A stretch of 25,304 bases of DNA. Origin: Porphyromonadaceae bacterium UBA7207 (GTDB lineage: Bacteria; Bacteroidota; Bacteroidia; Bacteroidales; Muribaculaceae). Below the pieces are notes generated by a model that worked only from the letters and a program-made list of their open reading frames with translations, did not search any database and was not told where the DNA came from. Positions within the stretch are counted from its first letter, which is position 1; each line of letters begins with the position of its first letter. Positions 1-7,261 of the stretch are shown here, piece by piece. Made by a program: the position numbers and the translations under genes. Where the stretch lies: contig DKUJ01000055.1 in assembly GCA_002490635.1 (NCBI GenBank), forward strand, positions 1-25,304, read 5' to 3'.

Positions 1-9
1 GAAAGTGCA

Positions 10-22
10 AGGTCTCCGACCT
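10..22 (+). repeat. Small hairpin with TCC loop (copy 1)
   Basis: AGGTC-TCC-GACCT forms a 5-bp stem with a three-base loop and is followed by TATTTTTTT, so it reads like a short intrinsic terminator on the + strand. It shares the core TCTCCGA with the hairpins at 96-110 and 163-179, while its outer arm bases differ and still pair. The upstream gene it may terminate lies outside the window. Confidence 0.5.
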
Positions 23-46
23 ATTTTTTTACACCGTTACTTTACA

Positions 47-82
47 CCCCATCTAACTTCGCTTCGCTGCGTAAAGATGGGG
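47..82 (+). repeat. 36-bp hairpin repeat, copy A
   Basis: CCCCATCT (47-54) pairs with AGATGGGG (75-82) around a 20-nt loop rich in CTTCG. The reverse complement of the whole element matches 192-227 at 32 of 36 positions by hand alignment. Two of the four differences are a compensatory stem pair (T-A replaced by C-G), so the stem is kept while the sequence changes. The function is unknown; it could be a palindromic extragenic repeat. Confidence 0.65.
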
Positions 83-95
83 ATTCATCAGGTTA

Positions 96-110
96 TGAGT
101 CTCCGACTCA
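96..110 (+). repeat. Small hairpin with TCC loop (copy 2)
   Basis: TGAGTC-TCC-GACTCA has 6-bp arms around the same TCC loop as copy 1 and is followed by TTTT. The arms differ from copy 1 outside the shared TCTCCGA core but remain complementary. Confidence 0.5.
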
Positions 111-162
111 TTTTGTACGTACCTGCAAAACACCTACGACAAAAAAATGGCCTCTATAAAAA

Positions 163-179
163 AAGCATCGGAGATGCTT
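163..179 (-). repeat. Small hairpin with TCC loop (copy 3, inverted)
   Basis: AAGCATC-GGA-GATGCTT has 7-bp arms. On the minus strand it reads AAGCATC-TCC-GATGCTT followed by a T-rich run (the complement of the A-run at 157-164), so it looks like a terminator pointing toward the left end. It is the third member of the set sharing the TCTCCGA core. Confidence 0.5.
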
Positions 180-189
180 AACCTCATTA

Positions 190-229
190 AACCCCACCTT
201 TACGAAGCAAAGCGAAGTTAGGTGGGGTT
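190..229 (+). repeat. 36-bp hairpin repeat, copy B (inverted relative to copy A)
   Basis: AACCCCACC (190-198) pairs with GGTGGGGTT (221-229), and T199-A220 extends the stem to 10 bp. The core 192-227 is an inverted near-copy of 47-82 with a compensatory stem change. Together the two copies form a large inverted repeat enclosing 83-191, which contains the hairpins at 96-110 and 163-179. No open reading frame of note lies in 1-386. Confidence 0.65.
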
Positions 230-317
230 AACACAGTGAATATTTATATCGGATAACCTCTTCAGTTGTCACCAAAAGACGGCAAATGTTAAAGTAATAT
301 AATTGTCAAAAATTAAT

Positions 318-349
318 TTTGCAGTTTTAAAAATTATTAATCACATTTG
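318..349 (+). promoter_or_regulatory. Probable Bacteroidales promoter for the glycosyltransferase gene
   Basis: TTTG at 318-321, a 20-nt spacer and CACATTTG at 342-349 resemble the -33 TTTG and -7 TAnnTTTG boxes, with one mismatch in the -7 box. An alternative -7 box is TAATTTTG at 314-321, but no good -33 box precedes it. Either reading puts transcription start upstream of the ATG at 387 and downstream of the TTG at 303, which supports the later start codon. Confidence 0.5.
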
Positions 350-386
350 CATATATCTATATTCACCCCCTGAAAAACTACTATTA

Positions 387-1985
387 ATGACTCCATTCTT
401 CAAAACTAAGGAAGCATTTTTCCACAACTTCGATTTAAGTGTGGTCATTCCTTTTTATAAAAAGATGAAAGAGTTCCGGAGGGTATTTCCTAAAAACAGA
501 AAATTCTTCGAGCGCAACGGCATTGAAGTCGTGCTTGTTCTCGACACCCCGAACGAAGCTGAGGAATTACAAGAATATATATCCCACTACCCCTTTGTGA
601 ACTGGCGCATAGTGATGAACGACCGGCCTCACGAATGGCGCAATCCCGCCAAACCATTGAACGTAGGAATCCGGCATGCATGCAAAAAGTATATAATGGT
701 ATGCTCTCCCGAATCCGAAATGGTTACAGACGTTATTGCCATTCTGCGCAAGTCTTTCGAGGACTATCACGGTTATCCACATTATGCCATAGGAAGAGTC
801 TGCTTTGCCGACGAGGAGGAAGTGACTGTTGAAACTTTCAACCGCTACCGCTACATCCCCTTCGGAAGCATCATGTTTGAGAAAAAGCATGCGGAGCGGA
901 TTCGCGGATATGATGAGACATTATCCAAATGGGGCGGCGACGACAACAATTTCCGTTCCCGGCTTGACATGACTGGAGTCAAGGAGCTGTATTTCAACGA
1001 AGCGATGATGGCTCACCACGACATCGACAACCACGATGGAAAAGCCCGACGGAACCAGCCGTTTGAGAAAACTCCTAATGACGTGTTGCGCCACTTCTTC
1101 TTTCCCGAAACAGCCATCGCCAACGGCGAGGACTGGGGACGCGATTTCGACAAAGTAGTTTATGACTGGCGCCATAAGCCGAATCCGGAGAAACAGTTGC
1201 AACGTTTCTTAAAGGATAAATTCCAGGAATATGACATAAAACAAGGCTATGGAACGGAATCATATCCGGTGCTGCTTTTAGTACAGAGCTACAACGAAAG
1301 CGGGCGGATAAAAGCTTTTCTGGATGCCGCCTCGGAGTTGTTCGACGGAATAATATTGCTCGACGACAGCAGCACGGACAACACCTATGAATTGGCCCGA
1401 AGTGAAAAACTCATTATAAAGGCCATAAAACCACGAACAGAGTTCAACGACCTGCAGAACAGGAATCTTCTGTTGGATCTGGCATCATTCGTGAACCACA
1501 GGATAGCGTTCTTCCTGGATGTCGACGAAACGCTCGACCGGCGGTTCTGCGATATCAGCCGGTATATCGACAACGACACCGTCGATTCATATATGGTTCC
1601 ATATGTGCATCTCTGGGACAGCACCGACTGCTACAACGCCCAATATCCCAGCTCAATCGACGGTGTATGCTTCCGCTACAAAATGATTCGCAACATCGGG
1701 CACTCACGGATATTTTCCACCCGAGGGAAGCTGCACTTCCACCAGGCGCCGACCTTGGCAAAATCAGGAATCGCCACCGACCTGCTCATACTTCATTACG
1801 GTCTTCTTTCCAAAGACGATAGAAAAAAGAAATACGATTTTTATCAGGCCGAGGACAAAGAAGGTTGCCAAAGCAGCTATGAACACTTCAGCGAGAATGC
1901 GAACCCCACACTGAATAGGCTTGGCGAACTCACCACGGAAAAATTGCAACAGCTGGCACAACGATTAATAAAGGGCAGATTATGA
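387..1985 (+). CDS. Two-domain glycosyltransferase (GT2-type fold twice)
   Basis: This 532-residue protein, counted from the ATG at 387, appears to hold two nucleotide-sugar transferase domains. The first begins DLSVVIPFYKK near residue 16 and carries WGGDDNNF at 182-189, the GGDD type of motif seen in GT2/GT27-like enzymes. The second begins near residue 294 with a new NTP-sugar fold, LLDDSSTDNT (324-333) and FLDVDE (376-381, a DxD metal site). No signal peptide or membrane helix is evident, so it is probably cytosolic. The frame is open back to a TTG at 303, but that start overlaps the promoter. Its stop overlaps the next ATG by 4 nt (ATGA), implying co-translation. Donor and acceptor cannot be told from sequence; the nearby RiPP precursor is a candidate acceptor, by context only. 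Confidence 0.8.
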   Translation: MTPFFKTKEAFFHNFDLSVVIPFYKKMKEFRRVFPKNRKFFERNGIEVVLVLDTPNEAEELQEYISHYPFVNWRIVMNDRPHEWRNPAKPLNVGIRHACKKYIMVCSPESEMVTDVIAILRKSFEDYHGYPHYAIGRVCFADEEEVTVETFNRYRYIPFGSIMFEKKHAERIRGYDETLSKWGGDDNNFRSRLDMTGVKELYFNEAMMAHHDIDNHDGKARRNQPFEKTPNDVLRHFFFPETAIANGEDWGRDFDKVVYDWRHKPNPEKQLQRFLKDKFQEYDIKQGYGTESYPVLLLVQSYNESGRIKAFLDAASELFDGIILLDDSSTDNTYELARSEKLIIKAIKPRTEFNDLQNRNLLLDLASFVNHRIAFFLDVDETLDRRFCDISRYIDNDTVDSYMVPYVHLWDSTDCYNAQYPSSIDGVCFRYKMIRNIGHSRIFSTRGKLHFHQAPTLAKSGIATDLLILHYGLLSKDDRKKKYDFYQAEDKEGCQSSYEHFSENANPTLNRLGELTTEKLQQLAQRLIKGRL

Positions 1986-3118
1986 AGATATATATAACCC
2001 GCACCTATGGCAGTCCGAAGTATGGGCTGCTGTACGATTCAGTTTACCGACTGATTTCAAATGAACCGTCTTTTGAAATAGCAGAAGCCGGCGACACTGC
2101 AGAATGCATTGTCTGCGTTGGCGATTTGCCTCAGGAGCTTATAAACCATAAGCGGCAACACAAAACCCCGGTTATCAGGTTCCTGTTCAGGTCGGACGTC
2201 GCAAAACATTTCTATACCGACACCAATCTGGTCGACTACACTTTCTGGGTCACGGATCTGGATATCAATATCCTGTGCCCGTATTTGCAGACATCGGATA
2301 AAATCGATGTGCCGTTCGATTTCAGCCCGACAGACAACGACAATTCCGGTTCCTGCACAGATGCCGACATCTACGTAAACACCGGAGAGTTTCTGTACCC
2401 CGACAGTGCTCTGTTTAAAATCCTCAGAACGCTGAACCGGTTCACAAGCCTGCAAATCGATGTATGCAGCGCCAACGATAACATTAAGAACATCGTAAAC
2501 GGCAACATCTGCATAGCCGACAGTTCCTGCGACATCGAAAACCATGTGAAACGCAGCAAAATGGTTATTGGCTCGGGATATGCAATCTTGTTTGCCATCA
2601 AACACCACAAGCCATTCATCGTCTTGGGCGAGCGTGGCTATGGAGGCATACCCACAATAAACAATATCGAACAATTCTATCAGGAGTTCTTCCAAGGAAC
2701 CATTGGAGGCAGACTGGACGGCGCGCTGCCGGAAAACCTCGTGTACGAGGACGTTCAAAATATCCTGAATACCGACGAACACCCGACCGCCGACTTCTGC
2801 AAAATCCTATCAAACATTTCAAAGACGATGCAAGCGCACATCTGCGACACCATAGCCAATGTCGTTGAATCGCAGAACTGCACAGACCCGGCATCCCTGA
2901 AATTCAACACCGACTATACCATAATAGGAGGTGACGGCAGATACTGGCTGTTGAACCGCTTCACCCGATTCATCGAAGCTGCGCTCGACAATGAGCATAT
3001 CGGCATCCTGAAACATTTCGTGGCAAACGACCGCCCGGCCAGTGACATCCCGAACGACAACAAGATACTGTCGGAACTTGTCGACAAGCGAATATTACTA
3101 AGAAAACGGAAAAATTAA
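1982..3118 (+). CDS. Unrecognised 378-aa protein coupled to the glycosyltransferase
   Basis: I do not recognise this family. The protein starts MKIYITRTYG with no signal peptide and looks soluble. A central segment (VIGSGYAILFAIKHHKPFIV, about residues 195-214), followed by LGERGYGG, resembles the donor-binding half of GT-B glycosyltransferases, where a glycine-rich loop precedes a helix; this is a weak resemblance only. The C-terminal 55 residues (LNRFTRFIEAALDNEHIGIL onward) look helical and end in a basic tail (RILLRKRKN), possibly a winged-helix type domain. The ATGA overlap with the upstream glycosyltransferase suggests the two proteins act together, perhaps as enzyme and partner in peptide or glycan modification. 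Confidence 0.7.
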   Translation: MKIYITRTYGSPKYGLLYDSVYRLISNEPSFEIAEAGDTAECIVCVGDLPQELINHKRQHKTPVIRFLFRSDVAKHFYTDTNLVDYTFWVTDLDINILCPYLQTSDKIDVPFDFSPTDNDNSGSCTDADIYVNTGEFLYPDSALFKILRTLNRFTSLQIDVCSANDNIKNIVNGNICIADSSCDIENHVKRSKMVIGSGYAILFAIKHHKPFIVLGERGYGGIPTINNIEQFYQEFFQGTIGGRLDGALPENLVYEDVQNILNTDEHPTADFCKILSNISKTMQAHICDTIANVVESQNCTDPASLKFNTDYTIIGGDGRYWLLNRFTRFIEAALDNEHIGILKHFVANDRPASDIPNDNKILSELVDKRILLRKRKN

Positions 3119-3141
3119 CCCGAATAACACGATCGCATCAC

Positions 3142-3168
3142 CTGTCATTTTCCACTATGATATGACAG
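3142..3168 (+). terminator. Weak hairpin after the first two genes
   Basis: CTGTCAT (142-148 of the 3,000s) pairs with ATGACAG (3162-3168) around a 13-nt loop, 24 nt after the stop codon. No clear T-run follows, so termination is possible but not shown. Its position between two transcription units fits. Confidence 0.3.
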
Positions 3169-3200
3169 AATGCAATTATTCTAAAAATTATTAATAAAAT

Positions 3201-3232
3201 TTTGATGATTTAAAACATTATCATTATCTTTA
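3201..3232 (+). promoter_or_regulatory. Promoter of the RiPP cluster
   Basis: TTTG at 3201-3204, a 20-nt spacer and TATCTTTA at 3225-3232 match the Bacteroidales TTTG-N19/20-TAnnTTTG consensus, with only the last base differing. Transcription would start near 3239, leaving a leader of about 120 nt before the precursor ATG. That leader contains a GAAA-capped hairpin (3307-3322). Confidence 0.7.
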
Positions 3233-3306
3233 CCGAAAATATAATAAACCGACCTATTCCAAATATTACCACCCAAGATACCGCTAAATCTAATCCACAA
3301 CAGAAC

Positions 3307-3322
3307 ATTACTGAAAAGTAAT
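3307..3322 (+). other. GAAA tetraloop hairpin in the 5' leader of the precursor mRNA
   Basis: ATTACT (3307-3312) and AGTAAT (3317-3322) form a 6-bp stem closed by GAAA, a GNRA tetraloop. It is AT-rich and lies 40 nt before the ATG. It could stabilise the leader; no ligand-binding architecture is visible. Confidence 0.35.
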
Positions 3323-3361
3323 AGTGATAACCAACCCAAATACTAACCAAAAATCTATCTT

Positions 3362-3547
3362 ATGGAAAAAAATCGAATCGAACTCAAAGAGTTTGTGGAA
3401 AAACTCGAAATGACCGTCCTCGAAGGAGAAGATGCAATCCTCCTCGAAGGAATGGTGGGCACAAGCTGCGCTGCTGGTAATAATTGCATCTGCGGCGGCA
3501 ATAACTGCAGATGCGATGGTGGCTGCAACAACTGTAATTGCTACTAA
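3362..3547 (+). CDS. Cys/Asn/Gly-rich RiPP precursor peptide
   Basis: This is a 61-residue peptide with two unlike halves. Residues 1-33 form a charged, helix-prone, cysteine-free leader (LKEFVEKLEMTVLEGEDAIL inside it) ending GMVG. Residues 34-61 form the core, with eight cysteines at 36, 42, 44, 49, 51, 55, 58 and 60 in the units GNNCIC, GGNNCRC and DGGCNNCNCY. The repeat is (G)NNCxC, and the core has almost no hydrophobic side chains. The rSAM/SPASM gene that follows and the C39 peptidase-exporter further down make it the likely substrate of both. The leader end is not a textbook double-glycine site; V32-G33 is the best guess for cleavage. A metallothionein is the main alternative reading of the CxC motifs. 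It has its own promoter and is separated from the maturase gene by a strong hairpin. Confidence 0.85.
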   Translation: MEKNRIELKEFVEKLEMTVLEGEDAILLEGMVGTSCAAGNNCICGGNNCRCDGGCNNCNCY

Positions 3548-3562
3548 CCGAATAGCTTAACT

Positions 3563-3624
3563 ATAGGAGTATGCTTTGAGATATTGAAGCAATATTCTGA
3601 CACTATCTGAAAGCATACTCCTAT
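3563..3624 (+). terminator. Long stem-loop between precursor and maturase genes
   Basis: ATAGGAGTATGCTTT (3563-3577) and AAAGCATACTCCTAT (3610-3624) are perfectly complementary over 15 bp. After a G-G mismatch, AGATA (3579-3583) pairs with TATCT (3604-3608). A competing inner hairpin, ATATTG/CAATAT, lies at 3581-3595. No T-run follows, and the maturase ATG is only 12 nt downstream. I infer a partial terminator or mRNA-stabilising structure that keeps precursor levels above enzyme levels. Confidence 0.75.
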
Positions 3625-3636
3625 TAAAGATTCCTC

Positions 3637-4902
3637 ATGAAAGAAAGTATATTCAACAGCAAAATCCGGCTGACCGACAATTTACTGGCGATATACAATG
3701 CGTTAAACGATAAAACAATATTTATCGCCAAGAACCGTGTGGACATCGATGACCTATCGAATAGCCCGGCACTTACCTTAGAACAGCTGAAAGCCAACGG
3801 TTTTGTTGTTGAAGACAGTGTCGACGAATCCCGGAATTATATCAGCTACACAAGGACAGTACAAAACGACACCTCGGCAGCCCATCTGATAATCAACCCG
3901 ACAATCAACTGCAACTTCAGTTGCTGGTACTGCTACGAACAGCATACCAAATCCAAAATGGATGAAGAGACCATCAATCGCGTAAAACGATTGGTATATC
4001 GGATAATGACCGAAAAAAAGCACTTGCAGTTCTCATTCTTCGGAGGAGAGCCGCTGCTATACTACAAGCAGGTGATGTTGCCGATTTTGGAGTACGCCGG
4101 ACACCTTTCAGAGGAAACGGGCGGCACATTTCATGTGAATATGACCACCAACGGCTCTCTTCTGACACCCGGGAGAATCGAAGAACTGAAAAACTACAAT
4201 TTCAACGGTGCGCAGATAACCCTCGACGGCTATAAGGCAACCCACGACAGAATAAGAACGCCCGGCAATGGAAAAGGCTCCTACGACAGGATAATATCGA
4301 ACATCCACGAACTTGTGCGGAACGGCGTTCCTGCCACTGTTCGTATCAACTGCACATGCGAGAACATAAACGACATCCATAACATAACGGAATCGTTTGC
4401 GAATCTGCCGAAAGAACAACGCAGTCTGCTATCTTTCGACTTCCAGACGGTATGGCAGGAAGGGAACAAAAGCGACATCAGCGACAGACTGAATCATATC
4501 GTCAGGGAATTTGTAAAACAGGGGCTTAACGCCGCAAAAAGTTCCTTCCGCGAATTCTGTTATGCCGACAGGCGCAACTCATGTGTGATCAATTACAACG
4601 GCGATTTATATAAGTGCACCGCCATAGACTTCGCCAACACGGAAAGAGACGGCTACATATCCGAAGACGGTAGCCTGATATGGGAAAACGGCAGCCTTGA
4701 GAAACGCCTGGCGTCCAAACTGAAAAACAAACCTTGCCGGGCTTGCCGCATCCTGCCCCTATGCCACGGAGGATGCACAAAAAACTCACTAAATGCAAGC
4801 GACGGATATTGCATGTACAATTTCGATGAGCGCCAGATCGACCAGGTCGTCCTGGACGCCATAGAACGCAATATCCAATTCGGCCGCACAAATAAACTAT
4901 AA
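3637..4902 (+). CDS. Radical SAM/SPASM peptide maturase
   Basis: This 421-aa enzyme has the radical SAM signature CNFSCWYC (C92, C96, C99; CxxxCxxC) and FGGEP (135-139) for SAM binding. The C-terminal SPASM region has C308, C316, C327, then CRACRILPLCHGGC (C367, C370, C376, C380) and C392, fitting the CX13GX4C...CX2CX5CX3C...C pattern for two auxiliary 4Fe-4S clusters. Residues 1-80 precede the barrel and may form a leader-binding domain. SPASM maturases install thioether or carbon-carbon links, or epimerise residues, in RiPP precursors. The cysteine-rich peptide encoded 89 nt upstream is the obvious substrate, and thioether formation (sactipeptide or ranthipeptide type) is the leading inference. 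The enzyme is cytosolic and needs intact Fe-S clusters. Its stop (TAA) shares a base with the next ATG, so translation is coupled. Confidence 0.92.
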   Translation: MKESIFNSKIRLTDNLLAIYNALNDKTIFIAKNRVDIDDLSNSPALTLEQLKANGFVVEDSVDESRNYISYTRTVQNDTSAAHLIINPTINCNFSCWYCYEQHTKSKMDEETINRVKRLVYRIMTEKKHLQFSFFGGEPLLYYKQVMLPILEYAGHLSEETGGTFHVNMTTNGSLLTPGRIEELKNYNFNGAQITLDGYKATHDRIRTPGNGKGSYDRIISNIHELVRNGVPATVRINCTCENINDIHNITESFANLPKEQRSLLSFDFQTVWQEGNKSDISDRLNHIVREFVKQGLNAAKSSFREFCYADRRNSCVINYNGDLYKCTAIDFANTERDGYISEDGSLIWENGSLEKRLASKLKNKPCRACRILPLCHGGCTKNSLNASDGYCMYNFDERQIDQVVLDAIERNIQFGRTNKL

Positions 4903-7250
4903 TGACCATGAAAAACATTCTTACAGCACTATGGGCATTGCTCATTGCCTTGGCGGCGAACGCATACAGCATATCCGGAGTCGTTATCGACGAGCAGAAC
5001 GGCGAACCGCTCCCCTCGGTGTGTGTGACACTTGTGGGCGACTCTGCCGTGATACTGAAAGACACATCCACCAACGGAAACGGCTGGTTTGCCATAAACG
5101 AAGTCTCTTTACCGGAGGTTTTCGTGGGTTTGAGCTACATGGGCTATGAGACCCAGAAAATAGCTGTGGAGCACAACGGCTCCGATATCGATCTGGGGCA
5201 GTTGAAGCTTACGCCCAAAAGCACTATGCTGAACGAGGTGGTGGTTACTGCTGCCCAGGTGGTCGAGGAAGCCGACAAATATGTGATTATTCCATCGCTT
5301 AAGGAAATAGAAAGGGCTGCCGAGACTCTCAGCCTACTGAGCGAGCTTAAGGTGAAGATGCCGGGACTGAATGTCGATGAGGCCCAAAGAGGTGTGAGCA
5401 TCGACGGGGGTGCTCCTGTACTTCAGATAAATGGCAAAGAGACATCATTGACAAAATTGGAGATGATAAATCTGTCGGACATTCTGCGCATCGAATACCG
5501 CAACACGCCGGATATAAGGTATGCCGACCGTAATGTTACCGGCATTATCAACTTCGTTCTTAAGCCAAGAAGGGAGGGCGGCTCTTTTATGGCAAGTGTA
5601 GACGAGGCTTTAAATGTATTGCGCTCAAACATATCGCTTTCCGGAACATACTATCACAAAAAATCGGAATGGTCGTTATATTATGGCAACAGATGGCATA
5701 GAAGGACAAAGCAATCGACTGATATCCAGGAACAGTTTATCGGCAGGGAAAATACAATCTACCGCAACCAGATAGGCCAGCCGTCGACAGCAAGGGATTT
5801 CGGCAACAACCTCTCGCTGGAATACACCTACATGCACGACCCCAACACAATGCTCTCGGCTCGGATAGATTATGAAACTACCAACGTGAATTTTCGCGAT
5901 TTCAATATAATCGAGCAGATCGAGGGCAATGCAAGCAGCCGCTACCATAAATTTTTCTCTTCCAAAAGCGACAGACCCAACCAATCGTTCGATTTGTATT
6001 TCCGCAAGAATTTCACCGACAAGCAATCGCTTGAACTGAATGCCGTGGGATCCACTTCGTCCGGCAAGTCCTGGCGCGGAACGCACTACACCTACCAGGA
6101 TGCTCCGGACTACAACCTGACGAATTTCACCGACAACAGCAGTTGGGCTGCCGCCGCCGAAGGGCGATACTCCATTTCGTTCAAGAATTTGACCACAAGG
6201 GTCGGCATCAATTACCGGCGCAACCATGCCGAAAACAATTATGCTGAAAACGGAGCACAACCCGAGATAGACAAGCTGGACAGGGACGACCTCTTCTTTT
6301 ATGGAGAACTTGTTGGCAAAATAGGTAAATTGGGATATACAATCGGCGTGGGCGGAAAATATTTCAACAACAGCACTCTGTCCAGCAACGAGCACAACCT
6401 GAGATTCAAGACCACCGCCACGCTGAACTACAGGCTCAACAACCATTTCTCGGCCGGCTACCTGTATATGTACAGCCCCGACATGCCGTCGCTTGCAGCG
6501 ATGACCGACGACGTGCGCACAATCGACGACATATCGCTGAGTGTGGGCAATCCCTACCTCAGACCCAGCATCTGGCAATGCAACCGCCTGATGATAAGAT
6601 ATAACACCGGCGATTTCTACGCAACAGCCTGGGGCCGTTACATCCGCACAAACAGCCCGATAACTTCCGAGTGGTACTACGACAGCGACCCTGCGAGCAA
6701 ATACTATCAGATGTTTCTCAACAAGTCGGAGAACGGCCGCTACGACGACCACGTGGGCCTCCAGCTGGACCTGAGCTATCAGAATCTGTTCAATCACCTG
6801 ACTATTTCAGCTACTGTAGGCTGGGATAGCTATACAATAGCCGGAACCGGCCAGAAAGATAAGCTGAACAAGGCGTTCGCAAGAATCAGCGCCAACGCAT
6901 ATTTCGGAAACTGGACAATATTCGCCAGCTATTTATTGGCACCGCAATATAGCGTATACGGGCAGAGATTCATTCGCCAAACACGCAACGATTATATCGG
7001 GGCAAGATTCCGCTGGAGAAACTTCAATTTCAGCGCTATGTTATGGAATCCATTTACAAAAAAGGGATTATACAACGAATCATATACATTGTCGAAGGTT
7101 CATCCATATAAGGAAAGTTACTGCATAAAAGACTTCGCAAACATGGTTGAATTAACTATCGTTTACAGGGTAAACTTCGGCAAACTGTTCCAAAAGGCAC
7201 AGCGCAACCTGCACAACGAAGGCATCATCGACACCGGCGTACAATACTAA
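4902..7250 (+). CDS. Outer-membrane beta-barrel protein with CarboxypepD_reg-like domain (first copy)
   Basis: The product is about 780 residues. A signal peptide (MKNILTALWALLIALAANA) is followed by a carboxypeptidase-regulatory-like fold beginning YSISGVVIDEQNGEPLPSV, then STMLNEVVVTA, a plug-like segment (KMPGLNV ... PVLQINGK ... RNTPDIRYADRNVTGIINFV) and a long barrel rich in alternating aromatic strands. It ends in Tyr, as expected for recognition by the BAM machinery. The family resembles the TonB-dependent receptor-like 'outer membrane protein beta-barrel' group of Bacteroidetes. The ATG at 4902 overlaps the maturase stop; the ATG at 4908 is an equally plausible start. It is paralogous to the barrel encoded at 9489. 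In this cluster it probably binds the peptide product or helps it cross the outer membrane. Confidence 0.85.
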   Translation: MTMKNILTALWALLIALAANAYSISGVVIDEQNGEPLPSVCVTLVGDSAVILKDTSTNGNGWFAINEVSLPEVFVGLSYMGYETQKIAVEHNGSDIDLGQLKLTPKSTMLNEVVVTAAQVVEEADKYVIIPSLKEIERAAETLSLLSELKVKMPGLNVDEAQRGVSIDGGAPVLQINGKETSLTKLEMINLSDILRIEYRNTPDIRYADRNVTGIINFVLKPRREGGSFMASVDEALNVLRSNISLSGTYYHKKSEWSLYYGNRWHRRTKQSTDIQEQFIGRENTIYRNQIGQPSTARDFGNNLSLEYTYMHDPNTMLSARIDYETTNVNFRDFNIIEQIEGNASSRYHKFFSSKSDRPNQSFDLYFRKNFTDKQSLELNAVGSTSSGKSWRGTHYTYQDAPDYNLTNFTDNSSWAAAAEGRYSISFKNLTTRVGINYRRNHAENNYAENGAQPEIDKLDRDDLFFYGELVGKIGKLGYTIGVGGKYFNNSTLSSNEHNLRFKTTATLNYRLNNHFSAGYLYMYSPDMPSLAAMTDDVRTIDDISLSVGNPYLRPSIWQCNRLMIRYNTGDFYATAWGRYIRTNSPITSEWYYDSDPASKYYQMFLNKSENGRYDDHVGLQLDLSYQNLFNHLTISATVGWDSYTIAGTGQKDKLNKAFARISANAYFGNWTIFASYLLAPQYSVYGQRFIRQTRNDYIGARFRWRNFNFSAMLWNPFTKKGLYNESYTLSKVHPYKESYCIKDFANMVELTIVYRVNFGKLFQKAQRNLHNEGIIDTGVQY

Positions 7251-7261
7251 TAAATCCTGCG

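Noticed and set aside
1..230. CRISPR array
   Set aside because: Repeats are few, in both orientations and not regularly spaced, and no cas genes are present.
303..386. TTG start extending the first glycosyltransferase by 28 residues
   Set aside because: The extension overlaps the promoter boxes and adds a non-family N-terminus; the ATG at 387 is better placed.
3362..3547. Metallothionein-like metal-binding peptide
   Set aside because: CxC motifs fit, but the separate charged leader, the adjacent rSAM/SPASM enzyme and the C39 exporter favour a RiPP precursor. It remains the main alternative.
5676..6797. 373-codon open frame on the minus strand
   Set aside because: It lies wholly inside the first barrel gene, whose + frame has clear family motifs and coupling to neighbours; the minus product has no recognisable features.
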